A stretch of DNA of 27,709 nucleotides from a virus, in IMG/VR virus record IMGVR_UViG_3300047089_000014, positions 1 through 27,709 of that record; one strand, 5' to 3'. The notes under the pieces were generated by a model. It searched no databases. It was not told where the DNA came from and saw only the letters and a program-made list of their open reading frames with translations. Of this stretch, positions 1 through 5,671 are shown one piece after another; the stretch's first letter is position 1, and every line of letters starts with the position of its first letter. The translations under genes were made by a program, and so were the position numbers.

Positions 1-29
1 GCATTGCGACGCTCAGCTTATCATGACTA

Positions 30-162
30 CCTAGTATCCAGTCAAGTCCCTCCTTTCCTTAGCCTTTCTCGATCTGCATACTTAGTATCCACTCCGATCT
101 GGATACTTACGTAACGATCCACACTTCGTACCTTCCTGTCAACTGTATATTTAGTATCCAGT
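30..162. repeat. Cluster of four operator-like boxes (consensus TTAGTATCCAGT)
   Basis: Four copies of a roughly 12-bp box occur in the noncoding leader: 31-42 (CTAGTATCCAGT), 82-93 (TTAGTATCCACT), the minus strand of 98-109 (TAAGTATCCAGA) and 151-162 (TTAGTATCCAGT). The second and third boxes face each other and form an inverted repeat with 9 of 10 matching arm positions and an 8-bp spacer. A weaker match lies near 113-121. Such clustering next to a small helix-turn-helix gene is typical of phage operator regions, so these are likely sites for that repressor. Iterons of a second origin are the alternative. The repeats are seen directly; their function is inferred. Confidence 0.75.
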
Positions 163-211
163 TCTTATCTCCTCGCCGTAAGTCAAGTTCTTATTGGCTG
201 AGTTCTATTTC

Positions 212-240
212 TTGACAGACCAGTGCGCCCGACGCATAAT
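212..240 (+). promoter_or_regulatory. Sigma70-type promoter for the helix-turn-helix gene
   Basis: A perfect -35 hexamer TTGACA at 212-217 is followed after exactly 17 bp by CATAAT at 235-240, five of six matches to the -10 consensus. Transcription would start around 246-249, at or just before the ATG at 250. The mRNA would then have essentially no leader, which fits the lack of a Shine-Dalgarno sequence there. The operator-like boxes lie 50-180 bp upstream and do not overlap the hexamers. Confidence 0.75.
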
Positions 241-249
241 GCTTGCTCA

Positions 250-522
250 ATGACGAAACGACAGTTGTTACGGATTCTCGAGTCGGAGCTGAACAAGTTC
301 CCGACTCGCTGGAAGGCCGCAGAGTCATTCGGCATCTCCGAATCCTCGCTCTCAAAGGTAATGCGCGGACTGCAAGAGCCTGGGCCAGCCATCCTCGACC
401 GACTCGGCCTCACGAGCCAAGTGGTCTATATCAAGAAGCACAAGACTAACCATGTTGTCAATGGGCTAACTGTTGATACGGAAATAAATATACCTCAGAA
501 TTTCTCTGAGACGAAACCTTAA
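250..522 (+). CDS. Small Cro/CI-like helix-turn-helix regulator
   Basis: This 90-residue protein has a Cro/XRE-like helix-turn-helix in its first half: the segment starting WKAAESFGISESSLSKVMRG (about residues 19-38) has the expected A-x3-G-x5-L spacing. The basic C-terminal part has no recognised domain. The ATG at 250 is chosen over the GTG at 223 because the TTGACA/CATAAT promoter at 212-240 places the transcript start on this ATG, and residues 1-9 of the longer form add nothing family-like. Known lambda-type repressors made from PRM are leaderless in the same way. The gene probably binds the upstream boxes and sets the early transcription state. A 6-bp-stem hairpin (494-510) lies in its last codons. 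No divergent partner gene is visible in the window. Confidence 0.7.
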   Translation: MTKRQLLRILESELNKFPTRWKAAESFGISESSLSKVMRGLQEPGPAILDRLGLTSQVVYIKKHKTNHVVNGLTVDTEINIPQNFSETKP

Positions 523-549
523 AAGGCCGTTTGCGGCTCTGGAAACGCC

Positions 550-822
550 ATGACAAGCCATTTGGAAAACGCGGACTCAGACTCCTGCACGGCTACGTCA
601 GAACCTAAATCATCCAAGCGATCGCCAAAACCGCTATGGCAGGTTTCGGTCAGTTTAGAGTTTGATCTGCTGCCGGTCCTGACATGGCGCGGCGAAGTTC
701 CCGGCGCTTCTCCGAATGGGGCTGCAAATGCCGCCGTCAAGGCCGCTCGGAAGGCCTTCCCCAACAAGAAACCGCGTAGTTGGTCCATCGTGCTCGAGAA
801 ACTGACTGTAGCGGCGGCATAG
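550..822 (+). CDS. Hypothetical protein in the early region
   Basis: This 90-residue protein is not recognised. The N-terminal 30 residues are polar and Ser/Asp/Lys-rich, probably disordered. The remainder (WQVSVSLEF onward) alternates hydrophobic residues as in beta strands and then has an Ala/Lys-rich helix-like stretch, compatible with a small alpha/beta fold. It lies 27 bp after the helix-turn-helix gene and 8 bp before the replication gene, so it is probably cotranscribed and early. No metal-binding or catalytic motif is visible. Reading-frame position and spacing support it as a real gene; its function is unknown. Confidence 0.6.
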   Translation: MTSHLENADSDSCTATSEPKSSKRSPKPLWQVSVSLEFDLLPVLTWRGEVPGASPNGAANAAVKAARKAFPNKKPRSWSIVLEKLTVAAA

Positions 823-830
823 GCGCATTC

Positions 831-1520
831 ATGGCAAGAGGCCGAATGATCTCCAAGTCACTTAGCACGTCCGAGAAGTTTGCCTCGTTGACCACTATTG
901 CCGGCGAGCTGGCCGAGTTCTGCCAAGTGTTGTATCCCCTGATCGTGAGCCACGCTGACGACTTCGGTCGCCTCCAGGGGGATGCCTTCACGGTCAAGCA
1001 CATGTGCTTTCCTACCTCACCACGGTCGAAGGATCAGTTTGCACAGGGATTGTCCTACTTGCAGGACGTGACGCTAATCCAGTGGTATCAGGTCGAAGAC
1101 AAACAATACGTGCAAGTCCTTAATTTTGAGGCACATCAGCAAGGTTTGCATAAGCGAACAGAGTCTGTGTTCCCGGAATGTCCGGGAAGTTCCGGGAAAT
1201 TCATGGTCGCGCGCGCGCGCGGAACTGAACTTAAGGGAACTGAACTTAAGAGAAGGGAACTGAAGGGAACTAAAGATAAGAACAGCGGCGTTCCGCCGCC
1301 TTCCCTCACGGCTTTCCCTCGGAATCCGTCAGAAAACGTCAAAATCATTACCAAAATCGCGCATGAGGTGCTCAAAAGCATCAACGGTCATGCCTATCTC
1401 GGCTCTGACGTGGTGGAAGACATCAAGACGCTCTGCGCGAAGCGGAAAATCGCGTATGACGCGGAAGTGGTCCGCAAAGCTCTGGATTCGGCTGAGGTTC
1501 AGCGGAAGGCGGCACGATGA
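831..1520 (+). CDS. Phage replisome organizer / replication initiation protein
   Basis: This 229-residue protein begins MARGRMISKSLSTSEKF and continues with HADDFGRL and a GLHKRTES motif. That arrangement is characteristic of the phage replisome-organizer family, whose N-terminal winged-helix domain binds the origin and loads a helicase. The likely layout is winged helix at residues 1-120, a charged linker with repeated GTELK units at about 126-152, and a helical C-terminal domain at 165-229 that would contact the helicase or loader. The ATG at 831 is chosen because the family starts there; an upstream TTG in frame adds only unrelated residues. The linker DNA carries iteron-like repeats, as in lambda O. 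No helicase, primase or loader gene is recognisable next to it, so the host replisome is probably recruited. Confidence 0.75.
   Translation: MARGRMISKSLSTSEKFASLTTIAGELAEFCQVLYPLIVSHADDFGRLQGDAFTVKHMCFPTSPRSKDQFAQGLSYLQDVTLIQWYQVEDKQYVQVLNFEAHQQGLHKRTESVFPECPGSSGKFMVARARGTELKGTELKRRELKGTKDKNSGVPPPSLTAFPRNPSENVKIITKIAHEVLKSINGHAYLGSDVVEDIKTLCAKRKIAYDAEVVRKALDSAEVQRKAAR
1170..1275. repeat. Intragenic dyad and iteron cluster, candidate replication origin
   Basis: Within the replication gene, TTCCCGGA (1170-1177) and TCCGGGAA (1181-1188) form a perfect 8-bp inverted repeat with a 3-bp loop, and TCCGGGAA recurs directly at 1191-1198. An alternating GC tract follows at about 1208-1220. Then comes a perfect tandem duplication of the 15-mer GGAACTGAACTTAAG (1221-1235, 1236-1250) and two shorter copies, GGAACTGAAG (1256-1265) and GGAACTAAAG (1266-1275), leading into A-rich sequence. 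Lambda and other phages have their origin inside the initiator gene in the same way. The repeats are seen; origin function is inferred. Confidence 0.6.
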
Positions 1521-1732
1521 ATCCGCGTTGTCAGACATGCCGGAAGGTCGTCACGTCCGATCCGCGATGGCTGCGCTACTCGGATGGGAAGATCCATCTC
1601 GCGTTCTGGTGTTGCGGACATCAGGTGAATCTTCCAATTTCACGCACGCAAGCCTATCGATGGAATCTGGAGAGCTTTGAACACGCTCGCGCTCGACTCA
1701 CCGTCGCAAACGATGTGAAGTGGTCCGTATGA
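1517..1732 (+). CDS. Small Cys-pair protein, possible zinc ribbon
   Basis: The 71-residue product starts MNPRCQTCRKV and has a second cluster, CCGH, about 24 residues later. The CxxC...CCxH arrangement could hold one zinc ion. No family is recognised. The ATG overlaps the stop of the replication gene (ATGA), so translation is probably coupled. It is the first of a long series of small Cys-pair genes in the accessory region. DNA binding or protein binding would both be plausible. Confidence 0.6.
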   Translation: MNPRCQTCRKVVTSDPRWLRYSDGKIHLAFWCCGHQVNLPISRTQAYRWNLESFEHARARLTVANDVKWSV

Positions 1733-2031
1733 AAACTTGGAACCGCGCTCCGCGCTTGCTGTTCTGCGGTTACTGCAAACAGCGCGAGATTCCGAAAGGC
1801 GATCCGGTGCTGTTCATCACCATCGGCGCTGGTCGTCAGATGCGTCGGTGCGTGGATTGTTCAGGGCCAGCGCCTCCAGACTTGCCGGCGCTTATCGAGC
1901 AGAAAACTTCTGGTGACTTCGGCATGGTGTCGTTCGCGAGTGTGAAACCAAAAACTCGCGGCGAGTTCAAACAGCAAGTCAAAGAGTGGATGCCCTATCG
2001 GGATGCTCGAGAACCAGGCGAAGAAGGCTGA
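1729..2031 (+). CDS. Small protein with two CxxC pairs (zinc finger-like)
   Basis: This 100-residue product begins MKTWNRAPRLLFCGYCKQRE. A second pair, CVDC, sits about 28 residues after the first, a spacing suitable for a four-cysteine zinc site, with beta-type sequence between. The C-terminal third is charged and may be disordered. The ATG at 1729 overlaps the previous stop (ATGA) and is preferred to an upstream GTG at 1720. Function is not recognised. Its position directly after replication genes is compatible with a nucleic-acid-related accessory role, but nothing in the sequence proves that. Confidence 0.65.
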   Translation: MKTWNRAPRLLFCGYCKQREIPKGDPVLFITIGAGRQMRRCVDCSGPAPPDLPALIEQKTSGDFGMVSFASVKPKTRGEFKQQVKEWMPYRDAREPGEEG

Positions 2032-2032
2032 A

Positions 2033-2242
2033 ATGAAGAACGCTTTTCATCTCGGAACCGTTCGCATCAGCGCGATGACACGCGGCTGGGAATGTCCCAG
2101 TTGTCACGAAGTGCTTATTCGGAGCAGACGCGAGCCGGATGCCGATTCAGACTTGATGTTGTGTCAACGCTGTGAACGCTCATTCGCTATGCCGATCGAA
2201 CAAGTCATGGCGCGTGAGATTCCGTGGCCCGGTTGGAAATGA
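2033..2242 (+). CDS. Small zinc-ribbon-like protein
   Basis: The product of about 69 residues contains CPSC followed 20 residues later by CQRC, a classic two-knuckle zinc-ribbon layout. The ATG at 2033 is chosen because a purine-rich GAAGAAGG-like sequence precedes it at a good distance and it directly follows the preceding stop. The alternative ATG at 2003 lies inside the previous gene. No specific family is recognised. The ribbon may bind nucleic acid or a host protein. Confidence 0.6.
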   Translation: MKNAFHLGTVRISAMTRGWECPSCHEVLIRSRREPDADSDLMLCQRCERSFAMPIEQVMAREIPWPGWK

Positions 2243-2279
2243 CGAAGATGGAGCAGGAAGACGGATGGGAAGGCTGACC

Positions 2280-2687
2280 ATGAGAACCATGATTGCGCTC
2301 GCGCTGCTCCTTGCTATCTCAGCGCCTGTCGATGCTGGTCCGCTGCGCGATACGCTGAAATGGACCGCACTCGAGAGCGCCGGCCAACTCGGAGGCGACC
2401 ATCTGTCATCGTGGTATTTCGACAATCACACAATGGCGTGCTTTGAAAACAATCCGATCCTCACACGGCCTGATCAACGCTACGACGTAGGTCGAGGCTG
2501 GGCCTTCAACGCCATCACGATCGGCGGATTGAGTACTGCGCTCTACATCGCAAAGCGGTCGCATCATTCGTCGCTCGAGAAGTCTGCGAAGATCGCGATG
2601 GGCATCGGCGCAGCGTCTGGTTCCTTCTTTGGATTGCGAAACGTGATCGGCTGTTCAGGGAAGCCGATGAAGTGGGCGAGTGACTAA
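2280..2687 (+). CDS. Exported membrane-associated protein
   Basis: The 135-residue product starts with a typical signal peptide: MRTMIALALLLAISA followed by a small-residue cleavage region at about residues 18-20. Two further hydrophobic stretches occur, AFNAITIGGLSTALYIA and a Gly/Ala-rich segment near residues 105-122, so the mature protein may sit in the inner membrane. The start has a good ribosome site (GGAAGG around 2268-2273). Two cysteines could form a disulfide outside the cytoplasm. The family is not named here. Superinfection exclusion or an envelope role would fit an exported phage accessory protein, but this is inference. Confidence 0.65.
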   Translation: MRTMIALALLLAISAPVDAGPLRDTLKWTALESAGQLGGDHLSSWYFDNHTMACFENNPILTRPDQRYDVGRGWAFNAITIGGLSTALYIAKRSHHSSLEKSAKIAMGIGAASGSFFGLRNVIGCSGKPMKWASD

Positions 2688-2689
2688 CC

Positions 2690-2887
2690 ATGCCAATGAT
2701 GACATTTAGCGATCGTGTGCGGTATCAATTGGACGCATTGGCTGCGTTATGGGAACAGCAGGCGCGAGAGATGGGGCGCTATGAACCAGCCAGTATCGCA
2801 TTGCGAGAATGTGCGAGTGACCTCCGTGACAAAGCCAGTGACATCGAAGACATGGTGCGCGAATTGTTGGAGCAAAAACATGGCTGA
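2690..2887 (+). CDS. Small helical hypothetical protein
   Basis: The 65-residue product is almost entirely amphipathic helix, with segments rich in Ala, Leu, Glu and Arg and a C-terminal part that could form a coiled coil (CASDLRDKASDIEDMVRELLEQ, abbreviated by its ends). No catalytic motif is visible. The ATG lies 2 bp after the preceding stop and its end overlaps the next gene by 8 bp. It probably multimerises or binds a partner; function is unknown. Confidence 0.55.
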   Translation: MPMMTFSDRVRYQLDALAALWEQQAREMGRYEPASIALRECASDLRDKASDIEDMVRELLEQKHG

Positions 2888-3095
2888 TACACCAGTGCAG
2901 AAGGCGAGCGTCGGACGGATCGTGCATTACGTGCCCGATGGATCGATCGTGCATCTCGCTGCGCTCGTCACCTCAGTTGCGGATGATGCCGTGACTCTCA
3001 CCGTGTTCGATGCGGATTCCATGTTCCGCGCTTACGAGATTTCGCACGATGCAGACTGCGCTCCAGGCACGTATCACTGGCCTGAAAGGGACTAA
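2880..3095 (+). CDS. Small hypothetical protein, probable beta-barrel fold
   Basis: The 71-residue product (MADTPVQKASVGRIVHYVPD at its start) has short alternating hydrophobic segments, as in a small SH3-like or OB-like barrel. The pattern GRIVHYV...HLAALVTSV...VTLTVFD...AYEI resembles phage proteins of this size that are annotated only as hypothetical. The ATG at 2880 overlaps the end of the previous gene by 8 bp. The reading frame extends further upstream but without a credible start. Function is unknown. Confidence 0.6.
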   Translation: MADTPVQKASVGRIVHYVPDGSIVHLAALVTSVADDAVTLTVFDADSMFRAYEISHDADCAPGTYHWPERD

Positions 3096-3097
3096 CT

Positions 3098-3436
3098 ATG
3101 CGCGAAGAGATTGAACGACGAGCGACGTTCACCAGTGCCGTGCTGGATTACTTCATGGCCCATCCCCTCGAATGGATCGATGTGCATACCCTCGCCCATG
3201 TCGCAGGATTCGCAGCTTGGCGCACAAGAGTGAGTGATGCTCGCAAAGTCGTGAAGCGTGATGGCGGCGACATCGTGTGGAACGGAGAATCGCGCAACTC
3301 CTGCTATCGGTATCATCCACAAGCTCCACTCGGACGTGATGCCGGCGAACAGGTGCCACGCGAATGGAACACGGATGGACCTTACACGAGCATCGATGTC
3401 GGGCCCGATGGTCAGATGGTGATGAGGTTCAAGTGA
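3098..3436 (+). CDS. Probable winged-helix DNA-binding protein
   Basis: This 112-residue protein has an N-terminal helix pair (RATFTSAVLDYFMAHPLEWI) followed by VHTLAHVAGFAAWRTRVSDA, which reads like helix 2 and the recognition helix of a winged-helix domain. A strand-turn-strand with Gly-Gly and ending in YRYHP follows, as expected for the wing. Similar small phage proteins that judge identical DNA half-sites have this layout. The C-terminal 35 residues are polar. It overlaps the next gene by one base (TGATG). Its regulatory target is unknown. Confidence 0.6.
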   Translation: MREEIERRATFTSAVLDYFMAHPLEWIDVHTLAHVAGFAAWRTRVSDARKVVKRDGGDIVWNGESRNSCYRYHPQAPLGRDAGEQVPREWNTDGPYTSIDVGPDGQMVMRFK

Positions 3437-4038
3437 TGGACAGACGAGGATTCCTCACCACGCTATTTGGTGGAGCGACAGCGGCAGTCTTGCTTCCTCG
3501 CATCGATTTGACTGTTGCGAAGAATGCTCCTGCATGGAACGACATCGAGAAACTGCAATGGGACTCCACCTATAGCGAGGCGCTATCTGAAGCACACCGG
3601 ATCTTTTGCACCGAGATGTCCTCACACGGATTCCATATCCATCCCATGCACACCGATCGGCTTGCATCGCGAATCGGTGAAAGGGCTTGGGACGGCATCG
3701 TGATGACTACGCAGAAATCTGTGTTGGTCACAAATACGGATACGGAACGGTGCTTAATTCCCGCGATGTCCTGTATGGCGAATGAACTATCGCACCGTGG
3801 CATTGATAGATTCGGGACATTGATATTGCCGCAAGGCGTAGAATTTTCTGGAATACGTGGACCACTCCGTATGTGCGTTCAATATCAGATCGAACATGGC
3901 TATGTGACGCGATTCGATGTATTGGGTGGTTCATCGCCAGAGGCTCAGCGCGTCGTCAGGGCATATGATGCCGAGTATCTCAAGAGCAAGATCCGTAGAC
4001 GCCTAGGCACATATCGCAATCCATCGAGGTTGATGTGA
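3436..4038 (+). CDS. Tat-signal-bearing phage protein of unknown function
   Basis: The 200-residue product starts MDRRGFLTTLFGGATAAVLL. This matches the twin-arginine pattern R-R-x-F-L followed by a moderately hydrophobic, Ala/Gly-rich core ending near residue 21. Proteins starting this way occur in many environmental phages and are usually annotated only by the signal. The mature part contains His-rich HIHPMH and several isolated cysteines and looks like an alpha/beta domain; no family is identified. If the signal works, the folded protein would be exported to the periplasm. The ATG overlaps the previous stop (TGATG) and the end overlaps the next GTG. An alternative view is that the hydrophobic N-terminus acts as an anchor or in virion assembly. 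Confidence 0.65.
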   Translation: MDRRGFLTTLFGGATAAVLLPRIDLTVAKNAPAWNDIEKLQWDSTYSEALSEAHRIFCTEMSSHGFHIHPMHTDRLASRIGERAWDGIVMTTQKSVLVTNTDTERCLIPAMSCMANELSHRGIDRFGTLILPQGVEFSGIRGPLRMCVQYQIEHGYVTRFDVLGGSSPEAQRVVRAYDAEYLKSKIRRRLGTYRNPSRLM

Positions 4039-4457
4039 GTTGGACAGAAGACGACTACCGCGCTCTGATGTCCAATCGTGGACGTGAAGCGCAAGCCGCA
4101 GCGCCAGCCAAGCCAGCGAAATATCGCAATGTGAAGTGTGTGGCTGATGGGCAGACCTTCGATTCGCGCCGTGAAGCGGATTACTGGCTGCTCCTGAAAG
4201 CGCGAGAGCAACTCGGAGAGATTACCGGCCTACGGCGCCAGGTCCGCTTTCCGCTCTGCTGTCCTGACCCGCTGAAACCTGCGATGACGTTCGTGGTGTC
4301 CTATTATGTTTCGGATTTCGTATACGAGACATATAACGCCGTGCAGGACAGAAACATCATGCACGTCATCGACGCCAAAGGCGTGCGGACGCAGCTGTAT
4401 CGACTCAAACGGAAATGGTTGGAACTCCAGACCGGCATCGTCGTGCAAGAGGTGTGA
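4035..4457 (+). CDS. DUF1064-type protein, nuclease fold
   Basis: The 140-residue product has the hallmark order of DUF1064: KYRNVKC near residue 29, then FDSRREADYWLLL (about 42-54), the strand GLRRQVRFPL, YVSDFVYE, and HVIDAKGVRTQLYRLKRKW near the C-terminus. The family adopts a PD-(D/E)xK restriction-endonuclease-like core. The E of SRREA, the D of SDFVY, and D-A-K in VIDAKG occupy the expected catalytic positions. Such phage enzymes are thought to be junction or structure-specific nucleases. It starts at GTG, with a GTGA overlap with the upstream stop. Confidence in the family is high; the exact substrate is not known. Confidence 0.8.
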   Translation: MSWTEDDYRALMSNRGREAQAAAPAKPAKYRNVKCVADGQTFDSRREADYWLLLKAREQLGEITGLRRQVRFPLCCPDPLKPAMTFVVSYYVSDFVYETYNAVQDRNIMHVIDAKGVRTQLYRLKRKWLELQTGIVVQEV

Positions 4458-4588
4458 TGCAGTTAACATTCACGTTCCTCAGCGCACATCCGACGTATCG
4501 CTACCGTGATGGCATCGGGCTCTGGCGCTGCAATGCGTGCCTCCGTGAAGTGCCCCTGCGGCTGTGTGCCAGAGCAGGACCGCGATGA
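4457..4588 (+). CDS. Very small Cys-containing protein
   Basis: A 43-codon frame starts at an ATG that overlaps the DUF1064 stop (TGATG) and ends at 4588. The product contains a CNAC pair and one later cysteine (LWRCNACLREVPLRLCAR). This resembles other small phage proteins that hold a metal or a single zinc knuckle. It is followed by a 69-bp gap with a promoter. No function is recognised. Its support comes from tight junction spacing and the CxxC feature shared with neighbours. Confidence 0.45.
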   Translation: MQLTFTFLSAHPTYRYRDGIGLWRCNACLREVPLRLCARAGPR

Positions 4589-4621
4589 CGCGCCAAAGCC
4601 AACCCGTAAACAGTGGGATAG

Positions 4622-4650
4622 TTGACAACGCGGTCAGGATTGTATACAGT
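4622..4650 (+). promoter_or_regulatory. Internal sigma70-type promoter for the ribbon-helix-helix gene
   Basis: TTGACA at 4622-4627 is followed after 17 bp by TACAGT at 4645-4650 (four of six -10 matches). TATACA at 4643-4648 is a closer match at a short 15-bp spacing. The predicted start is near 4657, one base before the ATG at 4658, so the message would again be leaderless or nearly so. The 69-bp gap at 4589-4657 is the widest intergenic gap after the leader, which supports a real regulatory site. Confidence 0.55.
4639..4650. promoter_or_regulatory. Palindrome overlapping the promoter, probable operator
   Basis: ATTGTATACAGT at 4639-4650 is palindromic in 10 of 12 positions and contains the perfect core TGTATACA. 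It covers the -10 region of the promoter for a ribbon-helix-helix protein. Arc/MetJ/CopG-type regulators commonly bind such sites and repress their own gene, so autoregulation is the likely reading. The sequence ACTGTATA also appears at 142-149 in the leader, which could connect the two regulatory regions. Confidence 0.5.
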
Positions 4651-4657
4651 GACACGC

Positions 4658-4795
4658 ATGAAACTGATTTCAACCCGCGTGGAACAATCGACCTTCGACA
4701 TCCTGAAGAAAATGGCGGAACGGGAGGAACGCAAGCTCGGTGATATCGTGCGCCGTGTCTTGGTCAAGGCACTTCAGCCCAAGGGTGCGAAGTGA
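4658..4795 (+). CDS. Ribbon-helix-helix (Arc/CopG-like) regulator
   Basis: The 45-residue product begins MKLISTRVEQSTFDILKKMA. It has a short strand with alternating hydrophobic residues (LISTRV), then a helix (STFDILKKMAERE), a turn at KLG, and a second helix (DIVRRVLVKAL). That is the minimal ribbon-helix-helix fold, which dimerises and inserts the strand into the DNA major groove. The length is typical of the smallest members. It has its own promoter with an overlapping palindrome, so it is probably autoregulated and could switch a set of downstream genes. No toxin partner is visible, although the next gene encodes a tiny membrane protein that could be examined as one. Confidence 0.75.
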   Translation: MKLISTRVEQSTFDILKKMAEREERKLGDIVRRVLVKALQPKGAK

Positions 4796-4932
4796 TCGAC
4801 TGGCTGGCGCTGGTGCGTGTCGTGCTCATCGGCTGGGCCGCGTTGGACGTGCTGCTGCTGGCCTTCATGGCGCTGCCGTTGTTTCTGGATCTGTTCAAAG
4901 CCGATCAGCCACTTGGACGGGTGCGACGATGA
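4792..4932 (+). CDS. Tiny single-span membrane protein
   Basis: A GTG at 4792 overlaps the stop of the ribbon-helix-helix gene (GTGA) and opens a 46-codon frame. Residues 4-33 are almost continuously hydrophobic (including VVLIGWAALDVLLLAFMALP), so one long or two short membrane segments are predicted, followed by a charged tail. Its end overlaps the next ATG. Possibilities include a holin-like protein, a superinfection-exclusion factor or a toxin paired with the upstream regulator. None of these can be proven from sequence. Confidence 0.55.
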   Translation: MIDWLALVRVVLIGWAALDVLLLAFMALPLFLDLFKADQPLGRVRR

Positions 4933-5180
4933 TTGAAGTGTTCGCTACACCGCTGATCGCGGAAGACCCTGTGAACTACTTTAAGCCGCTTGGGCTCATT
5001 CAGACCAATCAAATAAAGCTTGTGCGGCCCTATGATGGAGCGAACTGCCGTGCGGAACTCTATCGCGGCGGTCCACTTTCATACGACGTGGTGTATATCC
5101 GTCATTCGTATGAAGAAGTCAACCATCGACCACTTCGCGTGCGCGGACTGTGTGAAGAAAAGTGGCGCGGGTTTCATTGA
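4929..5180 (+). CDS. Hypothetical protein
   Basis: The 83-residue product (MIEVFATPLIAEDPVNYFKP at its start) is not recognised. It has alternating hydrophobic segments suggesting a small mixed fold and a basic C-terminus. The ATG at 4929 overlaps the stop of the membrane-protein gene (ATGA). The frame stays open well upstream, but those residues are only the shadow of the preceding genes. Function is unknown. Confidence 0.55.
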   Translation: MIEVFATPLIAEDPVNYFKPLGLIQTNQIKLVRPYDGANCRAELYRGGPLSYDVVYIRHSYEEVNHRPLRVRGLCEEKWRGFH

Positions 5181-5193
5181 GCACATCCGATGA
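5110..5193 (+). CDS. Possible 27-residue CxxC micro-protein
   Basis: A short frame starts at ATG 5110 inside the end of the preceding gene and ends in a TGATG-type junction with the next one. The product contains HFACADCVKKSGAGF, again a CxxC pair with adjacent basic residues. The junction and motif match the local style, but the start lacks a clear ribosome site and the frame is short, so this is only a candidate. Confidence 0.25.
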   Translation: MKKSTIDHFACADCVKKSGAGFIEHIR

Positions 5194-5393
5194 TGGCTAA
5201 GATGAGCACATGGCAACGAATTGAGAACGCGCCGAATCGCATTCCGGTCCTTGTATTTGCCCAATCTCAACCGGACCACAGAGTTTGGATTTCTGTGCGT
5301 TTTGAAGATGAATGGTATGCGGACGATGCGGAGGATATGTTCCCAGACCCTACGCATTGGATGCCACTTCCAGATCCTCCGAGTATCGGCTGA
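5190..5393 (+). CDS. DUF551-type phage protein
   Basis: The 67-residue product matches the layout of DUF551 proteins: an N-terminal WQRIENAPNRIPVLVF, a central strand with FEDEWYADD, and the ending THWMPLPDPPS, which is the signature of the family. Such proteins are frequent in phage early regions, and no molecular function is established. Several ATGs are possible (5190, 5193, 5202); the first is annotated because it overlaps the preceding short frame. The end overlaps the next gene by TGATG. Confidence 0.75.
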   Translation: MMAKMSTWQRIENAPNRIPVLVFAQSQPDHRVWISVRFEDEWYADDAEDMFPDPTHWMPLPDPPSIG

Positions 5394-5671
5394 TGCCTGT
5401 CGAACTGCTTCGCGTCGAACGCATCGATTCATGGGACAGCAATGCCTCCAGCCACAATGTCTGGTTGGTGCGCGGATGGACCATCGAAGAAGAGCCGCGA
5501 CTGCTCACCGTGCGGACGCTCAATGCGTGGAACGCCTCACTCTGCAAGCAAGCGATGGCTCTGAAGCAACTGGTCTGGATTGGCTGGAAGGCTGGCCGCT
5601 ACGGTGCGCGAGACATGGTGACGGTGAAGCTGGACGACACGAAATTTCAGCACGATGAGGCGAGCCAGTGA
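5393..5671 (+). CDS. Hypothetical protein
   Basis: The 92-residue product (MPVELLRVERIDSWDSNASS at its start) shows no known motif. Aromatic-rich strand-like segments (NVWLVRGWTI, LVWIGWKAG) suggest a compact alpha/beta fold. The ATG at 5393 overlaps the DUF551 stop, and its own end overlaps the HNH gene start (GTGA). It is therefore most likely cotranscribed and translationally coupled with both. Function is unknown. Confidence 0.6.
   Translation: MPVELLRVERIDSWDSNASSHNVWLVRGWTIEEEPRLLTVRTLNAWNASLCKQAMALKQLVWIGWKAGRYGARDMVTVKLDDTKFQHDEASQ

Noticed and set aside
494-537. Two short hairpins (494-510 and 525-538) as a terminator
   Set aside because: Neither is followed by a U-tract. The first is within coding sequence, and the next gene starts 27 bp after the stop, so termination here is not supported.
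2239-2277. 12-codon frame between the zinc-ribbon gene and the exported protein
   Set aside because: It is too short to support as a protein. It may serve only as a translational coupling leader.
4585-4743. 52-codon frame MTRQSQPV... overlapping the ribbon-helix-helix gene
   Set aside because: It begins with an ATGA junction but lacks fold-like sequence, while the other frame gives a clear ribbon-helix-helix protein with its own promoter.
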